Shown one piece after another: positions 1 through 9,821 of a stretch of 64,000 nucleotides of DNA; position 1 is the first letter of the stretch, and every line of letters begins with the position of its first letter. Source of the DNA: JACQFZ01 sp045810625 (GTDB lineage: Bacteria; Pseudomonadota; Gammaproteobacteria; Acidiferrobacterales; Sulfurifustaceae); assembly GCA_045810625.1 (NCBI GenBank), contig JBJMVQ010000002.1, forward strand, positions 21,881 to 85,880. The letters are read 5' to 3'. Both the position numbers and the translations under genes were made by a program. The notes under the pieces were generated by a model. It was not told where the DNA came from and did no database searches. It worked only from the letters and a program-made list of their open reading frames with translations.

Positions 1-1813
1 CGAGCTGAACGTCCTTGAACTTGCCTTGCCGGTAGAGCGCGATTTCGCGCGCCTTGCGTTCGCTCTCGACGACGACGACTTCATCGCCCGCGCTCGGAAC
101 GCCGGAGAGGCCCTGAATCTCGACCGGTATCGACGGGCCGGCTTCTTTCACCGGCCGTCCTTTCTCGTCGAGCATCGCGCGCACGCGTCCGAACTCGCGG
201 CCCGCGAGCAGGATGTCGCCTTTATGCAAGGTGCCGCGTTGCACGAGCACCGTCGCGACGGGACCACGCCCTTTGTCGAGACGCGCTTCGACCACGATGC
301 CTGCCGCCGGTCCGGACCACGGTGCCTTGAGCTCGAGCACCTCGGCTTGCAGCAGCACGGACTCGAGCAACTTGTCGATGCCCTGTCCCGACTTCGCCGA
401 GACATCCACGAAAATTTCGTTGCCGCCCCATTCTTCGGGGACGACTTCGTGCTTGGTCAGCTCCTGACGGACGCGATCCGGCTGCGCTTCGGGTTTGTCG
501 ATCTTGTTCACCGCCACCACGATGGGCACCTTGGCGGTGCGCGCATGATGAATCGCTTCGACGGTTTGCGGCATGACACCGTCGTCCGCGGCGACCACCA
601 GGATCACGATGTCGGTTGCTTTCGCGCCGCGCGCACGCATCGCGGTAAACGCTTCGTGGCCCGGGGTATCGAGGAACGTGACCACACCACGCGGCGTTTC
701 GACGTGGTAGGCGCCGATATGCTGCGTGATGCCGCCGGCTTCACCCGCCGCCACTTTGGCTTTGCGGATGTAATCGAGGAGCGAGGTCTTGCCGTGGTCG
801 ACGTGGCCCATCACCGTGACGACCGGCGGCCGCGGCTCGGCCTCGCCGACCGGCTGCTCGACGCCGGTCAGGAGCGCTTCCGGATCGCTCGGCCGCGCCG
901 CTTTCGCGACGTGACCCATGTCCTCCACGACGATGGTCGCGGTATCGCGATCCAGCACCTGGTTGATGGTCACCATCATGCCGAGCTTCATGAGAACCTT
1001 GATGACCTCGGCGGCCTTCACCGACATCTTCTGTGCCAGCTCGGCGACGGTGATGGTTTCCGGCAACACCACTTCGTGCACGATCGGTTGCGTCGGGCGC
1101 TCGAACGCGTGCTGTCCGGACATACTGGTGACGACGGTGCGCACCGGCGCGACCCGCGCCTTGCGCCGGACTTTCTTGCCTTCGGCGAGATGCAGCTCGC
1201 CGCGTTCGCGATCTTCGACTTTCTCGTGCCGGTCCTTCTTGTGCTTGTCGTGCTTCTCTTTCTCTTTTTCCTTTTCCTTCGGAGCCGCGGCCGGTGCCGC
1301 CTTCGGCGGCGCCTCCGTGACGGCCGGGGCGGGCGCTTCGGCAACCACGGGTGCAGGCTCAACGACCGGCGCAGGCTCGGCGGCAGGGGCCGGAGTGGCC
1401 GGGGCAGCTTCGAGGGGCGCAGGCGCCGCTTCCACCGGCGCCGCTTCGGGCACCTCCGGTGTCTCGGTCGGCGCGACCTCCTCTTCCTCGGGCGGCGCTT
1501 CTTCGATGGTTGTGCGTTTTACGAACGTGCGCTTCTTGCGCACCTCGACTTGAACCGTGCGCGCGGGGCCCGTACGAGAGGATTGCGTTACCTGGCTGGT
1601 CGACTTGCGCTTGAGCGTAATTTTCTTGCGTGCAACACCTTCTTCCGCGCCGTGACTGCCGCGCAGATAAGAGAGGAGCGCCAGCTTCTCTTCGTCGTTC
1701 AGCTCGTCGCCCGCCTTCTTCTCCGAAATGCCCGCCGCGACCAACTGGCGCAGCAGCGTCTCGGACGGAATGCCGATCTGACGTGCGAAGCCTTCTATCG
1801 TAATGCTTGCCAT
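1..1813 (-). CDS. infB: Translation initiation factor IF-2 (3' end cut by window edge)
   Basis: IF-2 is the GTPase that places initiator tRNA on the 30S subunit and promotes subunit joining. About 604 codons are present; the frame is still open at base 1, so the C-terminal fMet-tRNA binding part is missing. The start MASITIEGFARQIGI and the N-terminal IF2_N helix are followed by a long Ala/Pro/Glu linker and a Lys-rich stretch (KEKEKEKEKHDKHKK), then a second IF2_N region. The GTPase domain has VTVMGHVDHGKTSLLD (G1), the G3 motif DTPGHE, and NKID (G4). It lies 17 bases after nusA, the classic rimP-nusA-infB order. The ATG at 1813 matches the usual N-terminus of the family. Identification is certain; only the C-terminus is unseen. 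Confidence 0.98.
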   Translation of the reverse strand, partial: MASITIEGFARQIGIPSETLLRQLVAAGISEKKAGDELNDEEKLALLSYLRGSHGAEEGVARKKITLKRKSTSQVTQSSRTGPARTVQVEVRKKRTFVKRTTIEEAPPEEEEVAPTETPEVPEAAPVEAAPAPLEAAPATPAPAAEPAPVVEPAPVVAEAPAPAVTEAPPKAAPAAAPKEKEKEKEKHDKHKKDRHEKVEDRERGELHLAEGKKVRRKARVAPVRTVVTSMSGQHAFERPTQPIVHEVVLPETITVAELAQKMSVKAAEVIKVLMKLGMMVTINQVLDRDTATIVVEDMGHVAKAARPSDPEALLTGVEQPVGEAEPRPPVVTVMGHVDHGKTSLLDYIRKAKVAAGEAGGITQHIGAYHVETPRGVVTFLDTPGHEAFTAMRARGAKATDIVILVVAADDGVMPQTVEAIHHARTAKVPIVVAVNKIDKPEAQPDRVRQELTKHEVVPEEWGGNEIFVDVSAKSGQGIDKLLESVLLQAEVLELKAPWSGPAAGIVVEARLDKGRGPVATVLVQRGTLHKGDILLAGREFGRVRAMLDEKGRPVKEAGPSIPVEIQGLSGVPSAGDEVVVVESERKAREIALYRQGKFKDVQL

Positions 1814-1830
1814 AACGTAGTTTCGTTCGC

Positions 1831-3348
1831 TCAGGCGGTATCGCCGGTCTTCCCGACCGCAGCGGTTTCAAACCAGGGCGCGCGGGCGGTCATGATGAGT
1901 GATTTCGCGCGCTCCTCCGTCATACCTTCGACCGATAGCAGCTCATCGACCGATTGCTCGGCGAGCTCTTCGCGCGTCTTGATTCCCGAGGCCGCGAGTA
2001 GCCGCGCCGTATGTTCGTCCATGCCTTCCATGTTCATGAGATCCGGCGCCGGCTCGGCCATGTTCAGCTTCTCCTCTTGCGCGATCGCTCGCGTCAGTAG
2101 TACGTCACGCGCGCGGTTGCGCAACTCGTCGACGAGCTCTTCGTCGAACTCCTCGATGGCGAGCAGCTCCTGTTTCGGCACGTACGCCACTTCTTCGAGA
2201 TTCGTGAATCCTTCCTGCACGAGGACCTGCGCGACGTTTTCGTCGACGTCGAGGCTCTCCTTGAAGAGATTGATGGCGTTCGCCGTCTCAGTGGCGCCCT
2301 TCTCGGTGGCCGCCTGCTCGGTCATAACGTTCAACTCCCAGCCGGTCAGGTCCGAGGCGAGGCGCACGTTCTGGCCGCCCCGGCCGATCGCCTGCGACAG
2401 CTGACGCTCGTCGACGATCACGTCCATGCTGTGGAGCTCTTCGTCCACGACGATGGACATCACTTCTGCCGGCGCCAGCGCGTTGATCACGAACTGGGCA
2501 GGATTATCCGACCACAAAATAATATCGACGCGCTCACCGGCAAGCTCGTTCGAAACACTCTGCACGCGCGAGCCGCGCATACCGACACAGGCGCCGATGG
2601 GATCGATACGCTGATCCTTGGAGCTCACCGCGATCTTCGCGCGCAGGCCCGGATCGCGCGCGGCGCCGTGAATCGTCACCAGCCCTTCGCTCGCCTCCGG
2701 CACCTCGAGCTTGAACAGCTCGACCAGGAGCTTCGGCGCGATGCGCGAGAGGATGAGCTGCGGTCCGCGCGGCACCGACTTTACGTCTTCGAGCAGCGCG
2801 CGAATCCGATCGCCGGGTCGCAACCCTTCGCGCGGAATCATGGCGCTCTTCGGCAGCAGCGCTTCGGCACTTCCGAGGTCGACGATCGCGTCGCCGCGCT
2901 CGAGACGCTTGACGACGCCGGTCACCATCTCGTCCTTGCGCGGGAGATATTGCTGCACGATCTGCTCGCGCTCCGCCTCGCGCACCTTTTGCATGATGAC
3001 TTGCTTCGCGGCCTGCGCGGCAATGCGGCCGAACTCGACGGCTTCGAGCGGCTCCTCGATGTGACCGCCGACTTCGATATTGGGTTTGAGCTTGCGGGCT
3101 TCGGACAGGCGAATCTGATGGTCGGGGAACTCGAGCGTCTCGACTTCGTCCGGCATGACTTCCCAGCGGCGGAACGTATGATAGGCGCCGGTCTGACGGT
3201 CGATCTGGACACGCGCGTCGATGTCCTCGGTGTAACGCTTGCGCGTCGCCGTCGCGAGTGCAGCCTCGATCGCCTGGAAGATCGTCTCTTTGTCGACGCC
3301 CTTTTCGCGCGAAACCGCGTCTACCACCATCAACACTTCGTTACCCAT
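1831..3348 (-). CDS. nusA: Transcription termination/antitermination factor NusA
   Basis: NusA binds RNA polymerase and modulates pausing, termination and antitermination. The 505-residue protein has the usual gammaproteobacterial length. The N-terminal domain begins MGNEVLMVVDAVSREKG and is followed by an S1 domain (around 135-200), two KH domains (about 230-345, with IGACVGMRGSRVQ and AIGRGGQNVRLASDLTGW), and two acidic C-terminal repeats of the NusA type (VDENVAQVLVQEGF and MDEHTARLLAASGI). It sits between rimP and infB, so it is probably cotranscribed with the initiator tRNA upstream. The gap to rimP is 199 bases and holds only a short stem-loop around 3376-3402. Confidence 0.98.
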   Translation of the reverse strand: MGNEVLMVVDAVSREKGVDKETIFQAIEAALATATRKRYTEDIDARVQIDRQTGAYHTFRRWEVMPDEVETLEFPDHQIRLSEARKLKPNIEVGGHIEEPLEAVEFGRIAAQAAKQVIMQKVREAEREQIVQQYLPRKDEMVTGVVKRLERGDAIVDLGSAEALLPKSAMIPREGLRPGDRIRALLEDVKSVPRGPQLILSRIAPKLLVELFKLEVPEASEGLVTIHGAARDPGLRAKIAVSSKDQRIDPIGACVGMRGSRVQSVSNELAGERVDIILWSDNPAQFVINALAPAEVMSIVVDEELHSMDVIVDERQLSQAIGRGGQNVRLASDLTGWELNVMTEQAATEKGATETANAINLFKESLDVDENVAQVLVQEGFTNLEEVAYVPKQELLAIEEFDEELVDELRNRARDVLLTRAIAQEEKLNMAEPAPDLMNMEGMDEHTARLLAASGIKTREELAEQSVDELLSVEGMTEERAKSLIMTARAPWFETAAVGKTGDTA

Positions 3349-3547
3349 ATCGCGTTTCCGTCTCTAGTGTTGCCGAAGGTCGTCCGGGACCTTCGCAACT
3401 GGCTTCGCCTTCGTCGCAGCAATGACTCCTACGTTCGAAACCCGAGTGCCCCTTCCTCGGCGCACCCGCGCGCCAACTTCACGCGACCCTCGCATGTCCG
3501 CTCCAGCTCGCATAGCGGCGATACTTCATGCGGTATTAACGACACTG

Positions 3548-4003
3548 CTAAACCTGCGGCACCAGCCGTGCCCGCTCGATCGCGTCGAAGCGTAGATGGA
3601 ATTGCTCGTTATCCACCTCGACCACGATGCCGTCAGCGGTTGTGCTCGCCAGGCGCCCGGTAAAATTGCGACGCCCATCCAACGCGGTGGCTAACCGGAC
3701 CTTAACGATCGCACCCTCGAACCGGCGATAGTCCGCAACCGTAACCAGCGGACGATCGAGTCCGGGGGACGAAACCTCTAGCGTGTAAGTCCCGGGGAAC
3801 GGGTCCTCGACATCCAGGATCGCCGAGAGCTGGCGGCTCACGTCCGCACAATCGTCGACGGTGACGCCTTGCGGGCTATCTATATATACACGGAGCGTCT
3901 GATGTTGACGACCGCCCGCGAGCTCGACGTCGACCAGCTCGAACCCGAGCGCCTGCACGCCGGCCTGCAGCCGCTCCCGCAGAGCGGGGCCTACACCGCG
4001 CAT
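3548..4003 (-). CDS. rimP: Ribosome maturation factor RimP
   Basis: RimP assists assembly of the 30S subunit. The 151-residue length is typical. The N-terminal domain shows GFELVDVELAGG and LRVYIDSPQGVTVDDC, and the C-terminal SH3-like part shows SSPGLDRPL followed by the beta-rich region to the end (ERARLVPQV). It is the first protein gene after the initiator tRNA and precedes nusA-infB. A terminator-like hairpin stands between the tRNA and this gene at 4026-4046, so part of the operon transcription may depend on readthrough. Confidence 0.97.
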   Translation of the reverse strand: MRGVGPALRERLQAGVQALGFELVDVELAGGRQHQTLRVYIDSPQGVTVDDCADVSRQLSAILDVEDPFPGTYTLEVSSPGLDRPLVTVADYRRFEGAIVKVRLATALDGRRNFTGRLASTTADGIVVEVDNEQFHLRFDAIERARLVPQV

Positions 4004-4025
4004 AAGCTACTGTCCTAGAAAACAA

Positions 4026-4046
4026 AAGTGGGCGCGCGGCCCACTT
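4026..4046 (-). terminator. Intrinsic terminator between metY and rimP
   Basis: An 8-bp perfect stem AAGTGGGC/GCCCACTT with a 5-base loop is followed on the minus strand by a T-rich run (TTGTTTTC). It lies about 23 bases upstream of the rimP start codon, downstream of the tRNA. In E. coli the metY-rimP interval also has terminators with partial readthrough; that parallel is from known biology, while the hairpin is seen directly. Confidence 0.75.
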
Positions 4047-4235
4047 ATTGTCACAACACTTTAAATACGGGGGCGAATTATAAGCCGTTTTCTTTAAATC
4101 TCAATCGCACCGGCCAACTCGACCCGCCAACGGCTCGGCTCACCGGATTCAGAGAGGACGCCTTCGCGGGGCCTTCGCGGGATTAAGTGCGTTATGCCAA
4201 CGTCGCCGCCGGGGTCGGCGGCGAATCTGAGATAT

Positions 4236-4312
<77 letters not shown>

Positions 4313-4323
4313 GCAGGGGCGGC

Positions 4324-4352
4324 AGTTTAACGCCCACTACCCGGGAATTCAA
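4324..4352 (-). promoter_or_regulatory. Sigma70-type promoter for metY-rimP-nusA-infB
   Basis: On the minus strand TTGAAT (4352-4347), a 17-base spacer and TAAACT (4329-4324) place the predicted start a few bases before the mature 5' end of the initiator tRNA. Both hexamers match four of six consensus bases. This is an inference from sequence and position. Confidence 0.55.
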
Positions 4353-4422
4353 CAAAACATCACGAGGGTAGGCACCTCACAGCGTGCCCCGTTGACGTCG
4401 ATTGCGCGTGCGAGCTGGCTGC

Positions 4423-7377
4423 TCAACTCGACTGCGACTTGCGCCGCTGTCTCGCGGGATGCGTGCCGATGCGCATTCCCCAACAGTCCTCCTGCACCCA
4501 TTCTTGCAAAGCTTCGGCGGGCAACGGCGGGCTGATGAAAAAACCTTGCGCGACATCGCAACCAAGCATAACCAGCCGGTCGAATGTCGTTTGATCTTGC
4601 ACACCCTCGGCCACGACTTTGAGATTGAGCTCGTGCCCGAGGCTCACCGTCGAACGCACGATGCTTTGTGAGTCCTGCTGAGTAGACATATCGATGACGA
4701 ATGATTTGTCGATCTTGACCGAATCGACCGGGAGCTTCTTCAGATAGCTCAACGACGAGTATCCGGTTCCGAAGTCGTCAATGAAGAGCGCGATCCCCAT
4801 CGCCCGCAACCGCTGCAAAATCGCGAGCGCAGCTTCAGGGTCCTCCATCACGGCGCCTTCGGTAATCTCGATCTCGATCCAGCTCGGCTCGGCGCCGTAC
4901 TCGTTCAACAGGCGCTGCAGCTTGTCCACGAGCCCGGGGTCGCGGAGGTTTCGCGCGGAGAGATTGACGGCAATGGGTATGGCAAGACCCTGTTCGCGCC
5001 AGAGCGTGGACTGACGTAATGCCGCCCCGATGACCCATTCCGTCAGCGGCTTGATGAGACCCGTTTGCTCCGCCAACGGGATGAACTCGTTCGGCGGCAG
5101 CACGCCCGCGCGCGGATGAATCCATCGGACGAGCGCTTCGACACCGCATACGCCGCCGTCGAACACGCTTATCTTCGGCTGGTAGTGCAGAGCGAGCTCA
5201 CTCGACTCGATCGCACTGCGCAACTCCCCGACCATCGTCAACCGCTGTGCCCGATTTTCCCGTTGCTCGGGCGTGTAGAGACCGTAGCCCCTTCCGGATT
5301 TCTTCGCCGCATGCAGGGCGACATCGGCGTGACGCATCAGTTGCACACCATCGCGACCATGCGCGGGGAAGAGCGAGATGCCGATCGTCGCGCTCACGTC
5401 GATCCGCAAATCGCCGATGGCGAACGGAATATCCAACGCTTCGAGGATTTGCGCAGCCATGACTCCGGCTTCGTCCGCATGGTCCAAACGGCATAGGACG
5501 GCGAACTCGTCGCCGCGCATGCGGGCGAGCATCGCGTTGTCCTTCAAGGTTGCCCCAATGCGTGCCCCCACCTCTTTCAGCAGCTGATCGCCGTGATGGA
5601 AGCCAAGGGCGTCGTTGATGTCGCGCAGCCGCGTGAGGTCGACGATGAGCAGCGCGAGCAGACGATCGAACGATCGCGCTTCGGCCAGCGCGCGGCGTAG
5701 TCGGTCCTCGAACAGCGCATGATTCGGCAGACCGGTCAGGCGATCGTAATACGCCATGCGCTCGATGGTCGCGTGCGCCTGGTCGTGCTGTACTCGGGCC
5801 CGCAGCAGCGCGATTCCGGCCGCCAGATCCTGCGCGACTTCGGTCAGCAGCTCGAGCTCCTCGGCGACGAAAGCGTTCACCTCTTCGGAATAAACGGCAA
5901 GCGCGCCGACGATCTGCCCACCGACGTCGAGCGGGAACGCGGCGACCGACGCATATCCGAGTCGCCGCGCGCGCTCGCGCCGCTCGGGACTGCGATCATC
6001 GGGGAGGTTCCGCGCGACATACGGTTTTGCAGCGCGAACAGCGGTGCCGACTGGGCCGGGACCGAGGCCGGCATCCCGGCTCGCGATAACCTCCGCGAGC
6101 GCTTCAAGCCCCCCGGGATAGCCCGCCTGTGCCCTAGCGCGCACCGAAGCCCGTTCGTGCTGCTCTTGGTAGCCAATCCACGCAAACCGATAGCCCCCCA
6201 CCTCGACGACGATACGACACACTTCGTTCAGCAGAGCCACTTCTTCAGTGGCGCGAGCGATCGCCCGATTACCTTCGTTGAGTGCTTTTAAGATCCGATT
6301 CACACGCTGCAGCGATGAAGCCATGCTGTCGAACGTCTGAGCCAGCTGCCCGATCTCCTCGGTCTTACCGTGCGTCAAACCGCTGCGCGCGCTCAAGTCA
6401 CCTTGCCCCACTCTTTTTGCAGCCGCAGCGAGCGCCTTGATTCGCCGCAGAACGAACACATCGCCGAGCGACCACGCCAACGCCGTAGCGAGCAGCGAAA
6501 TGACGACCACCAGTACCAAACTGTGCATGAACTCGCGGTTGGCGGTTGCGAAAACAGCCGCGGCGGAAAGCCCGACCGCGACATGGACGTTCCCGCCCGG
6601 AACATCATGCAGCGGCGCAAAAGCGAAAATGCGATCGACGCCATCGAGTCCTTTGATCTCGGCGGTCCCTCCGCGCGGATGCGCCAAGATGGATTGGATC
6701 AGCGGGGATGCAGGAAGGGCCATGCCGACCCATTTCTCGGAGTCCGGAAAATGCGCGAGCACGGTGCCGCGGCTGTCGATCGCCATCAGGACGGAATTCG
6801 CCGGCTGCTCGTTGGTAGCGATCAACTGATTGAGCCAGTCGAGGTCGAGCGCAGCGAACACCACGCGTCGTACTTCGCCGCGCGCGTCGACCACGGCTTG
6901 GCCGAAATTGACGCTATTCAAACCGGTCGTCCGGCCGATCTGATAGTCGCCCACACCGAAATCGCGCGACTCGATGGCGCGAACGAAGTAGGACCGATCG
7001 GCGATATTTACCTTCGCGGTGCTCGGATGAGACCGGCAAATGACCGTACCATCGCGCAGCGCGACGCCGATGTTGCGATAGTACGGAAAGGGTTTCAGGA
7101 CCTCGGCGAAGGTTCGATGGCAGGCGCGGCCGTCCCGCCCCTCCCGCACTTCCGGCAGCTTGGAAAGACTGACCAGCAGTTGCCGGGTACTGGCGAGTAA
7201 GCGACGCTGCTCGCGGGCGGCAAGCTGAACGAGGTTCGTAGCCTCGCGAGCGGCATCCGACGCGGCTTCTTGCCGTTCCAGAATGGCGCTATACGTGCTC
7301 GCCGCAAACGCCGGGACGATAGCGAAAAGCACCAGCAGCAGCAGGCGCGCGCGCAACCCGGAGAAATACCGCTTCAT
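4423..7377 (-). CDS. Membrane sensor with GAF, GGDEF and EAL domains
   Basis: A predicted cyclic-di-GMP turnover enzyme of 984 residues. Order: short cytoplasmic start and membrane helix (about 10-30), a periplasmic Cache-like sensor (about 40-280), a second helix (about 285-308), HAMP (about 310-362), GAF (about 385-535), GGDEF (about 550-705) and EAL (about 720-965). The GGDEF signature reads RGDEF and the upstream inhibitory RxxD site is replaced (KDNA), so cyclase activity is uncertain. The EAL domain keeps GVEALVRW, NLSARNL, EITEGAV, IDDFGTGYSSL, VKIDKSF and EGV, so phosphodiesterase activity is expected. It stands alone, ending 70 bases before the initiator-tRNA promoter. The ligand of the sensor is unknown. 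Confidence 0.93.
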   Translation of the reverse strand: MKRYFSGLRARLLLLVLFAIVPAFAASTYSAILERQEAASDAAREATNLVQLAAREQRRLLASTRQLLVSLSKLPEVREGRDGRACHRTFAEVLKPFPYYRNIGVALRDGTVICRSHPSTAKVNIADRSYFVRAIESRDFGVGDYQIGRTTGLNSVNFGQAVVDARGEVRRVVFAALDLDWLNQLIATNEQPANSVLMAIDSRGTVLAHFPDSEKWVGMALPASPLIQSILAHPRGGTAEIKGLDGVDRIFAFAPLHDVPGGNVHVAVGLSAAAVFATANREFMHSLVLVVVISLLATALAWSLGDVFVLRRIKALAAAAKRVGQGDLSARSGLTHGKTEEIGQLAQTFDSMASSLQRVNRILKALNEGNRAIARATEEVALLNEVCRIVVEVGGYRFAWIGYQEQHERASVRARAQAGYPGGLEALAEVIASRDAGLGPGPVGTAVRAAKPYVARNLPDDRSPERRERARRLGYASVAAFPLDVGGQIVGALAVYSEEVNAFVAEELELLTEVAQDLAAGIALLRARVQHDQAHATIERMAYYDRLTGLPNHALFEDRLRRALAEARSFDRLLALLIVDLTRLRDINDALGFHHGDQLLKEVGARIGATLKDNAMLARMRGDEFAVLCRLDHADEAGVMAAQILEALDIPFAIGDLRIDVSATIGISLFPAHGRDGVQLMRHADVALHAAKKSGRGYGLYTPEQRENRAQRLTMVGELRSAIESSELALHYQPKISVFDGGVCGVEALVRWIHPRAGVLPPNEFIPLAEQTGLIKPLTEWVIGAALRQSTLWREQGLAIPIAVNLSARNLRDPGLVDKLQRLLNEYGAEPSWIEIEITEGAVMEDPEAALAILQRLRAMGIALFIDDFGTGYSSLSYLKKLPVDSVKIDKSFVIDMSTQQDSQSIVRSTVSLGHELNLKVVAEGVQDQTTFDRLVMLGCDVAQGFFISPPLPAEALQEWVQEDCWGMRIGTHPARQRRKSQSS

Positions 7378-7707
7378 CCTCGCATCCCTGGCTCAGCCCG
7401 AAGAATTCCCCAAAAACAAGCAAATCACGTGCCGGGTGGACACCGATTCTGTTCTTTTTTTCGGTCGATTTAGGGTGTGGTTTCAGACACGGGTTACTTG
7501 CGCCGGCATGGCGCCGACAAAAGGCCCAGCCCGCCGCATAGCCGATCGGTGCTCATCTGCGCCGCTTCATCTCGCCATATCAATAACTTGGCTCCTGGTC
7601 AGGCGCGCGCGGGGGACGCAGAGATGGGTCATACCCAACCAGCGCACTCGGGCGGTACAAGAAATTAGTCGCGCGCGGAATCGACGAAGAAGAGTTGCGA
7701 AGGAGAC
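7378..7707. other. Intergenic region without a recognisable gene
   Basis: About 330 bases between the GGDEF/EAL gene and the phosphoesterase gene. I see no convincing coding region, RNA gene or repeat. A purine-rich GCGAGG just before the ATG at 7377 can serve as ribosome binding site for the sensor gene. Confidence 0.6.
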
Positions 7708-8226
7708 TCAGTCGCTCGCGAAGCGGACAGTCTGCACGCTCCAGCCCCGCTTACCGGCTTCAAGGATAAGGCACGACGGACCTCCGTACGTACGCACGCG
7801 ACCGCCGGCGCCCGGGTTGAGGACCCACGGTAAACGTTCGCAGTCGGTGGTGAGCCGATGCGTGTGACCGTAAACCACTGCCCGCGCCTGCGCATACAGA
7901 CGCCGTAACCGTTCATGCCGTTTGTTCGCCGGCCGAATCCTATCGGCGTGCGTCACCACCAAGGCACCGCCGGGAAGGTCCAACGTCAGCTGTTCAGGAA
8001 GGTCGTGTAGAAACTCGCGCTCGCCCGTCGGCCATTTGGCCGGCGTATCGTTGTTACCACGGACCGCGAGCACCACGGCGACGGCGCCGAGCTCGTGCAA
8101 GACCTCCCCGTTGCCGATGTCCCCGGCGTGAACGACGTAATCGCAGCGCGACGTGAGCTGCACGATGCGCGCGTCGACCGCCCCGTGCGTGTCCGAGACA
8201 AGAAGAACGCGAGCGCGAGCTGTCAT
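7708..8226 (-). CDS. YfcE/MJ0936-type metallophosphoesterase
   Basis: A small calcineurin-like phosphodiesterase of about 172 residues. The dimetal site is complete: SDTHG (D-x-H), HAGDIG, RGNND (the GNH/ND motif), VVTHAD and YGHTHR. Family members cleave phosphodiesters in vitro; the cellular substrate is not known. I chose the ATG at 8226 because AAAGG precedes it by about 8 bases. An in-frame GTG at 8235 would sit directly against that site. It is divergent from the MFS gene. Confidence 0.9.
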   Translation of the reverse strand: MTARARVLLVSDTHGAVDARIVQLTSRCDYVVHAGDIGNGEVLHELGAVAVVLAVRGNNDTPAKWPTGEREFLHDLPEQLTLDLPGGALVVTHADRIRPANKRHERLRRLYAQARAVVYGHTHRLTTDCERLPWVLNPGAGGRVRTYGGPSCLILEAGKRGWSVQTVRFASD

Positions 8227-8363
8227 CGCGCGCACCTTTCATCGAACCCGCGCCAGGGCGTTGACGAATTGAGCACGCGTCCGCGCATCCCGAGTGATCG
8301 TTGGTCGCGTGGTGCTTGCAATCGACAGACTGCGGTTTGTGCCGCATGAGCGGCGAACGGTGC

Positions 8364-9821
8364 ATGGATCAGCAACGTATCATTGAAACGATCCATGATT
8401 CTCTCGCGATCAGCATGAAAGTCGCATTCTCCTCCAACCCGCGGGTTGCACAATCGTTGCGTCATTCGGTGCGCGACGGCGTGGCCTACTCGGTCATGAG
8501 CGGCGTCGGGGAAACTTATTTTGCCGCTTACGCGTTGTTCCTCGGCGCGACCGCGGCGCAGGTTTCGCTGCTCGCGGCAATCCCACCGCTTTTCGGCGCG
8601 GTCACGCAACTGTTTGCCGCCTGGCTCGAGGGACGCGCCGGCACGCGGCGCGCGCTGATCGTATCGAGCGCGCTCCTGCACGCGCTCTCGTGGTTCCCTA
8701 TCGTATGGGCGCCGTATCTTTTTCCAGCGCACGCCGTTACGGCAATGGTCGGGTGTATCGTCTTGTATCACGCCTGGATCGGGTTCGGCGCGCCGCTCTG
8801 GTGTAGTCTCATGGCCGACCTCGTTCCCGCCCGCAAACGCGGCCGATTCTTCGGCGGCCGCACGCGGCTGATGAGCGTCGCGAGCTTCGCCGCGCTCGTC
8901 GTCGGCGGGCTGGTGCTCGAATTTTTCCAGGCGCGCGGCAGCACCCGGTTCGGTTTTGCGGTCATCTTCACCGCCGCCGCCGCCGCGCGGATGTATTCGG
9001 TCTACCACCTTTCCCGAATGGTCGAGCCGAACACGACCGATCCCGTTCCGCGGCCGGCTCGATCGGCCCCGACGTGCCGCTATCAAACCCGCTTCATCCG
9101 ATTTTCGATATTTATCACCGCGATGAATTTTGCCGTCGCGGTGGCGGGTCCTTTCTTTACCGTTTATATGCTGCGGGACCTCGGGTTTTCCTACCTGCAG
9201 TTCACGGCCGCCACGGCGATCGCCGTGGTCGCGCAATTTCTCACACTCCGGACGTGGGGACGCCTTGCAGATCTGTTCGGCAACCGCGCGGTTTTGGCGA
9301 CCAGCGGCGTAATAGTCCCGCTGGTGCCGGCGCTATGGCTGTTGTCACCGAGCTTCGCTTGGGTGCTGTTCATCCAGGCGCTCGCCGGGTGGAGCTGGGC
9401 GGGGTTCAGTCTCGCGGCGGGCAACCACCTCTACGACGTCGTCAGGCCTGATCGACGTGCGGTTTACTGGGCCACGCACAATCTCATGAACAACCTCGGC
9501 GCCTGCGGCGGCGCGCTAATCGGCGGCGTGATGAGCGAGCTTTTCCCGTCGACCTTTACGTTGTTCGGCCATGTCGTGCATTGGACCAGCGGGTTGTGGG
9601 CGCTGCTGCTCCTCTCCGCTATTCTGCGCGCCTTTGCGCTCGTGACGTTCCTGCCGACGATCGAAGAAGTCCGGCCGGTGCCGGCATTTTCAGCGCGCGC
9701 CTTCGTCTTCCGGATGATCCGTTCGAATCAGCTGGCGGGGTTCGTCCTCGACCGCTTAGGCCTCGGTCGCCGTCGCCGCCGGCCGGCGCGGGCCAGCCGT
9801 CCCCAGACACATACGTCCTGA
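8364..9821 (+). CDS. Major facilitator superfamily transporter
   Basis: A polytopic inner-membrane protein of about 485 residues with roughly 12 hydrophobic segments, for example GETYFAAYALFLGATAAQVS, PPLFGAVTQLFAAWLEGRAG with an MFS-like basic loop (EGRAGTRRAL), and a repeated pattern in the second half (GRLADLFGNRAVL). The central loop (about 225-245) is hydrophilic and Arg/Pro rich, as in 6+6 carriers. The substrate cannot be told. No strong ribosome binding site is visible; the start at 8364 is uncertain and 8346 or 8415 are alternatives. It ends in an Arg-rich tail. Confidence 0.82.
   Translation: MDQQRIIETIHDSLAISMKVAFSSNPRVAQSLRHSVRDGVAYSVMSGVGETYFAAYALFLGATAAQVSLLAAIPPLFGAVTQLFAAWLEGRAGTRRALIVSSALLHALSWFPIVWAPYLFPAHAVTAMVGCIVLYHAWIGFGAPLWCSLMADLVPARKRGRFFGGRTRLMSVASFAALVVGGLVLEFFQARGSTRFGFAVIFTAAAAARMYSVYHLSRMVEPNTTDPVPRPARSAPTCRYQTRFIRFSIFITAMNFAVAVAGPFFTVYMLRDLGFSYLQFTAATAIAVVAQFLTLRTWGRLADLFGNRAVLATSGVIVPLVPALWLLSPSFAWVLFIQALAGWSWAGFSLAAGNHLYDVVRPDRRAVYWATHNLMNNLGACGGALIGGVMSELFPSTFTLFGHVVHWTSGLWALLLLSAILRAFALVTFLPTIEEVRPVPAFSARAFVFRMIRSNQLAGFVLDRLGLGRRRRRPARASRPQTHTS

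Noticed and set aside
26..2404. A long open frame on the plus strand across infB and nusA
   Set aside because: It is antisense to two certain genes. Its Arg/His/Asp-rich composition is the usual product of reading GC-rich genes backwards.
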